Origin: Acidimicrobiaceae bacterium
Lineage (GTDB): Bacteria; Actinomycetota; Acidimicrobiia; Acidimicrobiales; RAAP-2
DNA length: 46,490 nucleotides
Reading direction: 5' to 3'
NCBI GenBank assembly: GCA_003151235.1
Contig: PLWZ01000072.1
Coordinates: 117,904 to 164,393 of the forward strand
Both the position numbers and the translations under genes were made by a program. Numbering within the stretch: the stretch's first letter is position 1; the number at the start of each line of letters is the position of its first letter. The notes below the pieces were generated by a model. That model saw only the letters and a list, made by a program, of their open reading frames with translations. It was not told the origin of the DNA and did no database searches. This document shows positions 14,791 through 26,189 of the stretch, piece by piece.

Positions 14791-16170
14791 ATGAAGCGAT
14801 TTTCGTTGCATTCGGCCCGCCGACGTGCGCGTCTCTACGCCACCGGTGTCGTCGCATGCGCGGTGGTGGGAACGATGGCGCTGACCGCGTCCGGGCCGGC
14901 CAATGCGGCCAGCGTTTCGACGCCCGGCGTCACGGCGACGTCCATCTCGTTGGGGGCGACCGAGCCTCTGACCGGTGTTGCAGCCAACTACAACGACATC
15001 GCCCCGGCGATGAAGGCCGTGTTCGCCTGGGCGAACGCGCACGGCGGCGTGAACGGGCGTCAGATCAACCTCACGATCGATGACGACCAGTACACCCCGT
15101 CGATCACGGCCACGATGACCCACCAGTTGGTCCTCCAGAACAACATCTTCGCCGACGTCGGTTCCCTCGGGACCCCGACCCAGCTCCAGGTGCAGCCGTA
15201 CCTGAACGGCCTGAAGGTGCCTCAGCTCTTCATCCTCTCCGGGTGCAACTGCTGGAGCAGCTCCAAGTACCCGTACAGCAGCGGCCTCCAGACCCCGTAC
15301 ACGGTCGACGGCAAGATCCTCGGCAGCTACGTGGCCAAGAACTTCTCAGGCGAGAAGGTCGGCTACTTCACCCAGGATGACGAGTTCGGGTTCGACGCCA
15401 TCAAGGGCCTGAACATGGAGATCAAGGGCAGCTCGGTCGTCAGCAAGCAGACCTACGTCGCCTCGACCGCCGCCTACGTTGCCGGCCTTCAGAGCCAGGT
15501 GGCTGCATTGCAGGCATCGGGTGCCAAGGTCGTCGTGCTGGCCGCCATCCCGCCGTTCGTCGGGCTCTTCGCCACCACGGCCGCGACGCTGGGCTACACG
15601 CCCCAGCTCGTGATCGACGGCGTTGCGGGTGACCCGTCCGCGATCGGCGCTCCCGCCGCCCTGACGACCCCGGCCCCGAACGGCCAGGCGCTTCTCAATG
15701 GTGCGATCACCGAAGCGGGCGGCGCGTTCGAGGACCAGACCTCCAACCCGTGGGTGCGGGTGGCGACCAAGCTCCTCACCAAGTACGACTCCGAGGTTGC
15801 GAAGAACGGGATCACCGGTGACGAGCTGACCGGCTTCAACCTCGGCTACCTGGTCTACCAAGCGCTGAAGGCGGCAGGCAAGAACCTGACCCGCCAGGGG
15901 TTGCTGAACGCGATCGCGGCTGACGGCAAGAACTTCGCCAACTCCGGCTTTGTGCCCTACTCGTACTCGTCGACCGTCCACTTCGGTTTCGAGGGTGAGC
16001 AGCTGTACAAGATGTCGGCCACGGCCACGCCGATCACGCTCCCGACCGGGACGTTCATGGGTGTCACGCCGGTCGGTCCCGTGTACTACACGAGCCCTGG
16101 CGCAGGGCCGGTGAAGGTCTGGCACAGCGCCCAAGACAAGGTTCCGGCAAGCCTTTCGAGCACCGCCTGA
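14791..16170 (+). CDS. livK: ABC transporter substrate-binding protein, LivK type
   Basis: Extracytoplasmic solute-binding protein (periplasmic binding protein family 6, two Rossmann-like lobes), 459 residues. The signal peptide has a basic n-region (RRRAR near residues 10-14), a hydrophobic core (about 18-34) and a likely cleavage after ANA (39) or A40. Mature landmarks are SISLGATEPLTGVAANYN, HGGVNGRQINLTIDDDQY, LGTPTQLQVQPYLN and KVGYFTQDDEFG. Gram-positive binding proteins are usually lipoproteins; a cysteine at 23 lies in VVAC but too early for a normal lipobox, so membrane anchoring is unclear. The ATG follows agggggt. A strong hairpin ends the operon. Confidence 0.92.
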   Translation: MKRFSLHSARRRARLYATGVVACAVVGTMALTASGPANAASVSTPGVTATSISLGATEPLTGVAANYNDIAPAMKAVFAWANAHGGVNGRQINLTIDDDQYTPSITATMTHQLVLQNNIFADVGSLGTPTQLQVQPYLNGLKVPQLFILSGCNCWSSSKYPYSSGLQTPYTVDGKILGSYVAKNFSGEKVGYFTQDDEFGFDAIKGLNMEIKGSSVVSKQTYVASTAAYVAGLQSQVAALQASGAKVVVLAAIPPFVGLFATTAATLGYTPQLVIDGVAGDPSAIGAPAALTTPAPNGQALLNGAITEAGGAFEDQTSNPWVRVATKLLTKYDSEVAKNGITGDELTGFNLGYLVYQALKAAGKNLTRQGLLNAIAADGKNFANSGFVPYSYSSTVHFGFEGEQLYKMSATATPITLPTGTFMGVTPVGPVYYTSPGAGPVKVWHSAQDKVPASLSSTA

Positions 16171-16215
16171 GCCAATTGAACTGAGCCACCCGATCGTTGA
16201 GGTGGCGAGAGTGAT

Positions 16216-16249
16216 GGAGATGCCGCCGGCTTGTGCCGGCGGCATCTCC
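16216..16249. terminator. Strong bidirectional hairpin after livK
   Basis: A perfect 15-bp stem (16216-16230 with 16235-16249) and a TTGT loop lie between the convergent livK and Smr genes. There is no T-run. The stem is rich in GC and is likely to end transcription from both sides or to stabilise the 3' ends. Confidence 0.75.
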
Positions 16250-16259
16250 GCGTGTCGGC

Positions 16260-16514
16260 CTACTTCCAGCGGAAGTGGACGAACACCCGCCCGAAGTTGC
16301 GGGAGTCCTTCTCGACCCGGTGGTATTTGGCTTTGATCTCCTTTTGGTCGAGGAACCGAAGGACCCGCTTCTTCAGCTGTCCTGATCCCTTACCCGGGAT
16401 GATCTCGACCAGCGTCGCCCGCTTGGCCACGGCTTCGTCGATGATCCCCTTGAGGGCCCGATCGATGTCGTGCCCACGGTTGTAGACGTCGTGGAGATCG
16501 AGCTTGAGCTTCAC
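16260..16514 (-). CDS. Stand-alone Smr-domain protein
   Basis: An 84-residue protein consisting only of an Smr domain, the small nuclease domain found at the C-terminus of MutS2. LDLHDVYNRGHDIDRAL is the LDLH motif and IIPGKGSGQLKKRV the glycine-rich motif (usually HGxGxG; here PGKGSG lacks that histidine). Smr domains cut or bind branched DNA or RNA; activity of this one is unproven. The start is a GTG. Confidence 0.8.
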   Translation of the reverse strand: MKLKLDLHDVYNRGHDIDRALKGIIDEAVAKRATLVEIIPGKGSGQLKKRVLRFLDQKEIKAKYHRVEKDSRNFGRVFVHFRWK

Positions 16515-16623
16515 CGTCCGACGTCCTCGACCACCCGCGAAAGTATGGCCCGTTCAAGCCGTCCGAACCCGCGAACAGACGCAGTCGGATCACGGCCGGC
16601 GTTCAGTCCCGGGTCCGTGAGGA

Positions 16624-16694
16624 GAGCGGGCGACGAGAATCGAACTCGCGTTCTCAGCTTGGGAAGCTGATGTTCTGCCTCTGAACTACGCCCG
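16624..16694 (-). tRNA. tRNA-Gly (anticodon CCC)
   Basis: The minus strand folds as a cloverleaf: acceptor arms GCGGGCG / CGCCCGC, D-arm with AGTTCAGAGGCAGAAC, anticodon stem TCAGC / GCTGA around the loop TTCCCAA (anticodon CCC) and a T-arm with TTCGATT loop. Length is 71 bases; the 3' CCA is not encoded. Confidence 0.93.
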
Positions 16695-16799
16695 CCGGTG
16701 TCGGTCACACTATCGTTTGGCCGACACCATTTTGGGAGAGAAAGCCGGTGATGTCGCGTCGGCGGAGCGCCCGATGATCTCGAGATTGGCCCCTTTTAG

Positions 16800-18842
16800 A
16801 TGCTGGTAAGGATCGTTATCGGACTCGGTACCACCGCCTTGGCGTTCGCCATCGCGGGCCGGCGGCTGTGGAAAATCTCCCGGCTCATCCGCTCCGGACA
16901 GCCCGCTCCGGAGCGCCTGCGCGGTCTGCGCATGCGGGCCGAGGCAGAGGTCGTCGAGGTCGTCGGGCAGAAGAAGCTCTTGCGATGGACCGTGCCGGGA
17001 CTGGCTCACGCATTCACGTTCTGGGGCTTCACCGTTTTGTTCTTCACGATCATCGAGGCCTACGGCGACCTCTTTAAGAAGACCTTCGCGATCTGGGGCT
17101 TCGGCCACAACCCGGTGCTCGGGTTCATCGAAGACTTCTTCGTCGTGGCGGTCCTCGTCGCCCTCTCGGTGTTCGCGGTTATCCGTCTCCGTCAGGCGCC
17201 CGCCCGCCGTGAGCGGGACTCCCGCTTCTACGGGTCCCACACCGGCGCGGCCTGGCTGACGCTCGGGCTGATCGCGCTGGTGATGATCACGTTGCTCCTC
17301 TACCGGGGGGCGCAATCCAACACCGGCGACTTCCCCTATACCTGGTGGGCGTTCGCCTCACATGTGGTCGGCAAGGCGCTCCACCCGTTGGGCTCGGGCG
17401 TCAACAGCGTGCTCGAGACCGTCTTCGTGATCCTGAACATCTGCGTGATCGTCGGATTCTTGGTGTTCGTCTCGTACTCCAAGCACCTCCACATCTTCGT
17501 CGCGCCGTTGAATGTCGCCGCATCCCGCCGGCCCCGTGCGCTCGGCGCCCTCGACAAGACGCCCGACATGGACATGGAGAACGTGACCGAGGACACCGTC
17601 TTCGGGGTCGGCCAGATCGAGCACTTCACCTGGAAGCAGATGCTCGACTTCGCGACGTGCACCGAATGCGGGCGTTGCCAGTCGGTGTGCCCGGCCTGGG
17701 CGACCGGCAAACCGCTCTCGCCGAAGCTGGTGATCATGGGCCTCCGGGACAACATGTTCTCGCAGGCGTCGAGGCTGCTGGCCAAGAACGGCGACTCGCC
17801 CGAAGGCGAACCCGAGACCCTGGTGCCGAACACCATCGACCCGGACGTGCTCTGGTCGTGCGTGACCTGCGGCGCGTGCGTCGAGGAGTGCCCCGTCGAC
17901 ATCGAACATGTCGACGCGATCGTCGACATGCGCCGCTATGAGGTGCTGATGGAGTCCCGCTTTCCCTCCGAGGCCGGGCTCATGCTTCGCAACATCGAGA
18001 ACCAAGGGGACCCGTGGGGGCTCGGTCAGGCCAAGCGCACTGACTGGACCCAGACGCTCGACTTCGAGGTGCCTGTCGTCGGAGACACCATCCCCGACGA
18101 CATCGAGTACTTGTACTGGGTCGGGTGCGCCGGGGCACTCGACGAACGGGCACGCAAGGGGGTGCAGGCCACCGCGAGGCTGCTGTACCGGGCCGGGGTG
18201 ACCTTCGCCATCTTGGGCCCGAAGGAGTCCTGCACCGGCGACCCCGCCCGGCGTCTCGGCAACGAGTACCTCTACCAGGAACAGGGCAAGGCGAACGTCG
18301 AGGTCCTGAATGGCATCGGTGCGAAGAAGGTCATCGCCACCTGTCCGCACTGCTTCAATACGCTGAAGAACGAGTACCCGAGCCTCGGCGGGAACTTCGA
18401 GGTGATCCACCACTCGCAGCTGCTCGAGCACCTCGTCGCGTCGGGGAAGCTCGTCCCGGGCCCCGGATACGAGGGCACCGTCACCTACCACGATCCCTGC
18501 TACCTCGGTCGGCACAACCGCGTCTTCGACGAGCCCCGCTCGGTGATCGATGCCATCCCGGGTGTGCGCCAGGTCGAGATGAAGCGCTGCCGGGAGAAGA
18601 GCTTCTGCTGTGGGGCCGGCGGGGCCCGCATGTGGCTGGAGGAGACCATCGGGACCCGGATCAACATGGAGCGGACCAACGAGGCCCTCACGACCGGGGC
18701 CGACGTGGTTTCCACCGCCTGTCCGTATTGCATGATCATGCTCGACGACGCCGTACGCGCCAACAACAAGGAGGAAGAGGTCCGCGTCCTCGACCTCTCC
18801 CAGCTGGTCGAGGAGTCCCTCTCGACCCCCGCATCGCCGTAG
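16800..18842 (+). CDS. Membrane-bound Fe-S oxidoreductase with two CCG domains
   Basis: A 680-residue fusion like M. tuberculosis Rv0338c. The N-terminal 230 residues hold about five or six hydrophobic segments of a NarI/HdrE-like membrane anchor. Next come two 4Fe-4S motifs (CTECGRCQSVCP and CVTCGACVEECP). The C-terminal half has two cysteine-rich CCG domains of the heterodisulfide reductase D type (ESCTGDPARR, ATCPHCFNTLKNEYP, HDPCYLGRHN, FCCGAGGARMW, TACPYCMIML). It probably passes electrons between a cytosolic donor and the quinone pool; the partners are unknown. The ATG follows an in-frame TAG directly, so the start cannot be earlier. No ribosome site is visible. Confidence 0.88.
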   Translation: MLVRIVIGLGTTALAFAIAGRRLWKISRLIRSGQPAPERLRGLRMRAEAEVVEVVGQKKLLRWTVPGLAHAFTFWGFTVLFFTIIEAYGDLFKKTFAIWGFGHNPVLGFIEDFFVVAVLVALSVFAVIRLRQAPARRERDSRFYGSHTGAAWLTLGLIALVMITLLLYRGAQSNTGDFPYTWWAFASHVVGKALHPLGSGVNSVLETVFVILNICVIVGFLVFVSYSKHLHIFVAPLNVAASRRPRALGALDKTPDMDMENVTEDTVFGVGQIEHFTWKQMLDFATCTECGRCQSVCPAWATGKPLSPKLVIMGLRDNMFSQASRLLAKNGDSPEGEPETLVPNTIDPDVLWSCVTCGACVEECPVDIEHVDAIVDMRRYEVLMESRFPSEAGLMLRNIENQGDPWGLGQAKRTDWTQTLDFEVPVVGDTIPDDIEYLYWVGCAGALDERARKGVQATARLLYRAGVTFAILGPKESCTGDPARRLGNEYLYQEQGKANVEVLNGIGAKKVIATCPHCFNTLKNEYPSLGGNFEVIHHSQLLEHLVASGKLVPGPGYEGTVTYHDPCYLGRHNRVFDEPRSVIDAIPGVRQVEMKRCREKSFCCGAGGARMWLEETIGTRINMERTNEALTTGADVVSTACPYCMIMLDDAVRANNKEEEVRVLDLSQLVEESLSTPASP

Positions 18843-18891
18843 AGGGGGACGACCCCGATCTTCTGTCGTTGCGGCGAAGCTGACTACGTGA

Positions 18892-19317
18892 TCAGCTCGC
18901 CAGCAGGCCGTAGGCGGAAGCCGGGTGGAAGTTCAGCACCACCCGCCGCTCGGCGATCATGGCCGCCCGGTACTCGTCCCAGTTGGGGTGGTCCTCACCG
19001 CGAATTTCCCGGTAGATGTCGACGAGGCCCTCGACGACGTCGTCGTTGGGGTCGGCCGCCGGCGGGCTCAGTTGCACGGTGCCGTCGAGCACGGCGTACT
19101 GCCAGAAGGAATCACCGACCACGTAGAGCTCGGCCCGATGGTCCCGGCGGAGGTTCTTCGTCTTCGCCCGGTCCTCGGTCACCGATATCCGGGTCGAGCC
19201 GTCCGGGTCCATCAGATACGAGATGTTCGAGATCTGCGGTCGCCCGTCCCGGCGGATCGTGACGAGCACGCCCTGGTGTCGCCCGCGGGCGAATTCGACC
19301 GCCCGATCAAGCTCCAT
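18892..19317 (-). CDS. PPOX-class F420-dependent oxidoreductase-like protein
   Basis: A 141-residue split beta-barrel protein. FARGRHQGVLVTIRRDGRPQISNISYLMDP (in pieces), RAKTKNLRRDHRAELYVVG and YREIRGEDHPNWDEYRAAMIAERRVVLNFHPASAYGLL (in pieces) match the F420-binding FDOR-B type. In this family the RxKxxNLRRDxR stretch contacts the cofactor phosphate. ATG 19317 is the natural start; a longer frame upstream would overlap the neighbouring gene in a frame without family similarity. It lies 13 bp after the cyclic-nucleotide-binding gene on the same strand, so the two may be co-expressed. Confidence 0.85.
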   Translation of the reverse strand: MELDRAVEFARGRHQGVLVTIRRDGRPQISNISYLMDPDGSTRISVTEDRAKTKNLRRDHRAELYVVGDSFWQYAVLDGTVQLSPPAADPNDDVVEGLVDIYREIRGEDHPNWDEYRAAMIAERRVVLNFHPASAYGLLAS

Positions 19318-19330
19318 CGGGATCTCGCGA

Positions 19331-19756
19331 CTAGTGGAAGGCCAACGCGTCGGCTTCGCGTAGGCGGGCGGCCATGGCCCCGAGCAGCTTGCGGGCGAGC
19401 GTGGGCACCGTGTCGAGCAGACCCAGGAAGTGCCGCTGCTCGAGCACGAGCAGGACCATGTCGGTCTCGGCGACCACCGCCGCCGAACGGGGCTGACGAT
19501 CGAGCAGGGCCAGCTCGCCGAAATACGAGCCGGGGCCGAGGGTGGCGGCCTTGCGGCCCTTGCGCCGGACAGCCGCCGTGCCCGACACGATGATGAAGAA
19601 CTCGTGGCCCGCCGAGCCCTCCTCGCAGAGGACCTCGCCGGCTTCGGCTGTGACCTCGTCGAGGGCCTGTCGCACCGTTCGCAGGTCCTTGGCGGAGCAG
19701 GGGGCGAACAGCCAGATCTTTGAGAGGTCGACTTCTCGTGCGCTCGTCCGTGGCAT
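19331..19756 (-). CDS. Stand-alone cyclic-nucleotide-binding domain protein
   Basis: 141 residues with one CAP/cNMP-binding domain. The beta roll is seen from LCEEGSAGHEFFIIVSGTAAVRRKGRKAATLGPGSYFGELALLDRQPRSAAVVAE (in pieces). FGELALLDRQPRSA is the phosphate-binding cassette with the arginine that holds the cyclic phosphate. There is no helix-turn-helix, so it is not a CRP-type transcription factor. WLFAPCSAKDL at the start is the usual N-terminal helix. ATG 19756 is 6 bases after TACCCT. Its role may be to sense cAMP and act on a partner; the F420-type gene downstream is the only candidate in sight. Confidence 0.85.
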   Translation of the reverse strand: MPRTSAREVDLSKIWLFAPCSAKDLRTVRQALDEVTAEAGEVLCEEGSAGHEFFIIVSGTAAVRRKGRKAATLGPGSYFGELALLDRQPRSAAVVAETDMVLLVLEQRHFLGLLDTVPTLARKLLGAMAARLREADALAFH

Positions 19757-19762
19757 GCCCAC

Positions 19763-19768
19763 AGGGTA
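19763..19768 (-). promoter_or_regulatory. -10 box of the cyclic-nucleotide-binding gene (leaderless)
   Basis: TACCCT on the minus strand, exactly 6 bases before the ATG at 19756. Confidence 0.55.
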
Positions 19769-19905
19769 GCCGTCGACGGGCCCTCCGACCAGGGCTGACA
19801 CCTCGAGCGGACGCCGCTTGCCTCGTCAGGTTTCACACGGAAGTAACGCGCGTGGCGCGTGCCTACCTCGAGGGTCTGCCTTCGTGGTCCGCCGATCGTG
19901 CGCGC

Positions 19906-19911
19906 TACCCT
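19906..19911 (+). promoter_or_regulatory. -10 box of the 19918 membrane protein gene (leaderless)
   Basis: TACCCT, exactly 6 bases before the ATG at 19918. It is the same hexamer and spacing as in the divergent gene 140 bp away. Confidence 0.55.
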
Positions 19912-19917
19912 TCCGCG

Positions 19918-20529
19918 ATGGCCTCTGGCGGCAGCTACGGCTCCGACGACCCTTCGATCAAGCCGGGCCTAATCGATCGGTTGCGCAGCGCGTTCTTAAA
20001 GCCGGTCGAGCCGGGTGCCGTCGAAGAAGCGCCCGTCACGCCGCGCTCTGTCGAAGAGCTCGAAGAGGACATCCGGGTCGCCGACGACACGGAACGGCTC
20101 CTCGGACTGGTCGCGGCGCCGATGGCCGCGGCCTTGGGCATCCTCATCATCAACCTCCTCATCTCCCACGACCCCGGGCCGTACTTGAAGGGCGGCCTGG
20201 TCAACCCCCAGCACGTGAGCGTGTCGCTGTATCACAGCCTCACCTTGGTGCTCTTGGGGCTGGCCATCTTGATGCTGGTGATGGGGTGGCTCCGCAAGCG
20301 GCTGTTCCTGGGGATCGTGATGTCCCTCTACGGGCTGGCGGTCTTCAACCTCCACTACTGGGGCTTCGGCATCCCGTTCATCTTGGGGGGGGCGTGGCTG
20401 CTCGTCCGGGCCTACCGCGCCCAGCGCGAGCTGCGGGTGGCGACGGGCGACCTGCCGTCGCGTCGGGCCGGAGGCGGGCCCGCGGTGGCTCGACCGAAGG
20501 CCAACAAGCGCTACACCCCGCCGACCTGA
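19918..20529 (+). CDS. Conserved membrane protein of unknown function
   Basis: 203 residues. A hydrophilic acidic N-terminus (about 1-60, with SVEELEEDIRVADDTERLLG) precedes four hydrophobic segments: about 63-80, 100-120, 125-142 and 146-162. The C-terminus is basic and proline/glycine-rich (RAGGGPAVARPKANKRYTPP). I do not recognise a named family, although proteins of this layout are common in actinobacteria. ATG 19918 is chosen from the promoter spacing and because upstream sequence does not look coding. It is convergent with the gene ending at 20552. Confidence 0.7.
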   Translation: MASGGSYGSDDPSIKPGLIDRLRSAFLKPVEPGAVEEAPVTPRSVEELEEDIRVADDTERLLGLVAAPMAAALGILIINLLISHDPGPYLKGGLVNPQHVSVSLYHSLTLVLLGLAILMLVMGWLRKRLFLGIVMSLYGLAVFNLHYWGFGIPFILGGAWLLVRAYRAQRELRVATGDLPSRRAGGGPAVARPKANKRYTPPT

Positions 20530-20551
20530 CCGGCGAGGGCCGCCACCGGCG

Positions 20552-21151
20552 CTAGCCCCGGGTCCGTCCCCGAGGTCCTCGCGAGCTCGACCACGGATCG
20601 GCGGGGGCCCGGGAGCGGGAGTGCCGCTTGCGCAGCAGGCCCCCTCCCGCGAGGAGGGCCAGGATGACGAGCAGGATCGCCGGGACGATGAACACCCTCC
20701 ACGACGCGCGCTCCCCGGCCAAGGTGCTGACCGTTGAGACCAGCGGGGGGTCGCCGGGGACGGCCACGGCGCGAACCGCCGCGCCCGGGGCGCGCAAGAC
20801 GTCCCCGGGGATGGACTCGCTGTAGCGACGGCCACCCATGCTGAGCGTGCCACTGCACGCGTAGCCGGCATCGTTGCTACCGCTCCCCCCGAGCAGGCCC
20901 TGGCAATGCGACACGGTCAAGGTGACCGGGACGCCGTGGTCCTTCAGCCTTGTTATGTGGGAGTTCTTCTGCGCGCCGGCCACGGACAGCACGACGACGA
21001 GGACCGCCAGGATCGCGATGCAGATCCCGAAGGCGACCCTGGCGACGCGTCGTCCGTCGACCGAGACACCGGCCCCCCGCAGCGTGGACACCGGCCCGTC
21101 GGCCACACGGTCCCCCACGGCGGGCAACGCAGGTTCCTGTGGTCCGGTCAC
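20552..21151 (-). CDS. Two-helix membrane protein with external domain (DUF3592-like)
   Basis: 199 residues. A cytoplasmic N-terminus of about 40 residues is followed by a hydrophobic helix (ARVAFGICIAILAVLVVVLSVAG, in part), an outside domain of about 90 residues and a second helix (VFIVPAILLVILALLAGGGLL, in part), then a basic tail. The outside domain has two cysteines (SHCQGLLGG and GYACSGTL) that could form a disulfide. The layout resembles DUF3592 proteins, but I am not certain. GTG 21151 follows a TACGAT box by 9 bases. Confidence 0.65.
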   Translation of the reverse strand: MTGPQEPALPAVGDRVADGPVSTLRGAGVSVDGRRVARVAFGICIAILAVLVVVLSVAGAQKNSHITRLKDHGVPVTLTVSHCQGLLGGSGSNDAGYACSGTLSMGGRRYSESIPGDVLRAPGAAVRAVAVPGDPPLVSTVSTLAGERASWRVFIVPAILLVILALLAGGGLLRKRHSRSRAPADPWSSSRGPRGRTRG

Positions 21152-21160
21152 GATCGGGCG

Positions 21161-21166
21161 ATCGTA
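21161..21166 (-). promoter_or_regulatory. -10 box of the 21151 membrane protein gene
   Basis: TACGAT on the minus strand, 9 bases before the GTG; a leaderless or very short leader is likely. Confidence 0.4.
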
Positions 21167-21245
21167 GCCAGGGGAGGGTGGCCCCCGGGTGCCCGCCGCG
21201 CCCCTCGGGCCACCACGCGGGGCGTCCCGGGCCCGGGGCGGCTTG

Positions 21246-21283
21246 TTCACGCGCTGGTAACACGGGCGTGACCGTTCCGAAAC
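21246..21283 (+). promoter_or_regulatory. Probable GlnR box upstream of amt-glnK
   Basis: Four five-base half-sites repeat every 11 bases: TTCAC (21246), GTAAC (21257), GTGAC (21268) and GAAAC (21279), each separated by six bases. The known actinobacterial GlnR target is gTnAC-n6-GaAAC repeated, and amt-glnK is its best-known target operon. The site ends 111 bp before the amt start. No glnR gene is in the window. Confidence 0.7.
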
Positions 21284-21394
21284 TCCGGCGCTGCATCCTG
21301 TCGGCGGCAGGGCGAACCGCCTGCCGTGGGTGTGGCGCACTCGGTTCTCGGGGCGCCAGGTTCCACGGCTCGCGTACGAGAGGAGACCTGAGCA

Positions 21395-23352
<1,958 letters not shown>

Positions 23353-23361
23353 GACGTCGGC

Positions 23362-24120
23362 CTAGAGGTGGCTCTGGCGGCGGACGGCCGCCGCCGCCGC
23401 CAGGGCTGCCTCGGGGTCGCCGAGGTACCTGGCGCTCTCGACGGCGAGTTTGTCGTCGAGCAGGTACCGGAACGGGATTCCGGTCGGGATCTCGAGGTCG
23501 GGGATGTCGGCGTCGCCGATGTGCTCGATGTGCTTTCGCAGCGCCCGGAGGCTGTTCCCGTGGGCGACCACGAGCACCGCCCCGCCACGGGCGCCCTCGG
23601 CCAAGAGGTCGGGAACGATCGCGTCCTCCCAGTACGGGACCACCCGCCGCACGACGTCGGCCAGGCATTCGGTCGCCGGAAGGTCGTCGGCCGGGACATC
23701 CCGGTATCGGGGGTCGTTTTCCGCTCGGCCGGGATCGTCGTCGGGCAGCGGTGGGGGCGGCACGTCGTAGCTGCGCCGCCACAGATGGACCTGGTCCTCT
23801 CCGTGCCTGGCCGCCGTCTCCTTCTTATCGAGGCCCTGCAGGGCGCCGTAGTGGCGTTCGTTCAGCCGCCAGTGGCGTTTAACGGGCAGCCAGCTCCGCC
23901 CGGCCACCCGCAGGGCCAGCTCGGCCGTGGTGATGGCCCGGACCAGGACCGATGTGTGCAGGACCTGGAGGTCCAGCCCCGGTTCGTCGGCCATTGCCCG
24001 CCCGGCCGCCCTCGCCTCGATCTCACCGACGGCGCTGAGCTCCACGTCGACCCAGCCCGTGAACAGGTTTTCGGCGTTCCACACGGACTGCCCGTGGCGG
24101 AGGAGCACGAGATCGGGCAC
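23362..24120 (-). CDS. gpmA: 2,3-bisphosphoglycerate-dependent phosphoglycerate mutase
   Basis: Glycolysis/gluconeogenesis enzyme interconverting 3- and 2-phosphoglycerate. The 252 residues show [20 protein letters not shown] (in part), with the phospho-accepting His9, [31 protein letters not shown] and the second catalytic histidine in [11 protein letters not shown]. Length and motifs are those of the cofactor-dependent GpmA. GTG 24120 is 7 bases after a TACGCT box. The gene ends 9 bp from the glnK stop and is divergent from dnaK. Confidence 0.96.
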   Translation of the reverse strand: MPDLVLLRHGQSVWNAENLFTGWVDVELSAVGEIEARAAGRAMADEPGLDLQVLHTSVLVRAITTAELALRVAGRSWLPVKRHWRLNERHYGALQGLDKKETAARHGEDQVHLWRRSYDVPPPPLPDDDPGRAENDPRYRDVPADDLPATECLADVVRRVVPYWEDAIVPDLLAEGARGGAVLVVAHGNSLRALRKHIEHIGDADIPDLEIPTGIPFRYLLDDKLAVESARYLGDPEAALAAAAAVRRQSHL

Positions 24121-24127
24121 CGCCCCG

Positions 24128-24133
24128 AGCGTA
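24128..24133 (-). promoter_or_regulatory. -10 box of gpmA (leaderless)
   Basis: TACGCT on the minus strand, 7 bases before the GTG at 24120; the same hexamer and spacing as in front of the peroxiredoxin gene. Confidence 0.55.
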
Positions 24134-24231
24134 GCGTCGCCACCGCATGAAGCCGGGTTCCGTGCCCCCACAGCCCTCTCACCTCGGGAAACATGGCCAG
24201 ATTGGGGGACGTTTCTAAGAACGGCAGAAAA

Positions 24232-24263
24232 CTTGCTAGTCATGCACTCAAGTTTGATATAGT
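24232..24263 (+). promoter_or_regulatory. dnaK operon promoter with HAIR-like HspR operator
   Basis: The right arm ACTCAAG (24246-24252) matches the known HAIR consensus CTTGAGT-N7-ACTCAAG perfectly. The left arm CTTGCTA (24232-24238), at the right 7-base spacing, matches in 4 of 7 positions. A -10 box TATAGT lies at 24258-24263, so HspR bound here would cover the -35 region. HspR is encoded by the fourth gene of the same operon, giving autoregulation. A further TTGAG half-site follows near 24265. Confidence 0.7.
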
Positions 24264-24291
24264 GTTGAGCACCGTGCAGAGGCGCCCGGAC

Positions 24292-24335
24292 AAGTCGCAG
24301 AGATCACAAACAGAAGTCGCAGAGATCACAAACAG
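24292..24335 (+). repeat. Perfect 22-bp tandem repeat in the dnaK leader
   Basis: Two identical 22-bp units (24292-24313 and 24314-24335) lie in the untranslated leader, 21 bases before the dnaK ATG. They are poor in T, rich in A, and unlike the GC-rich surroundings. Confidence 0.9.
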
Positions 24336-24356
24336 AAACAGAGAGAGGTAGAAGAG

Positions 24357-26185
<1,829 letters not shown>

Positions 26186-26189
<4 letters not shown>

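Noticed and set aside
14791..14865. Lipobox VVAC in the LivK signal peptide
   Set aside because: The cysteine at 23 would leave almost no hydrophobic core before it; the ANA-AS site later fits better. Kept as an open question, not as a lipoprotein call.
24292..24335. CRISPR-like repeat
   Set aside because: Only two directly adjacent units with no spacers and no cas genes; it is a simple tandem repeat.
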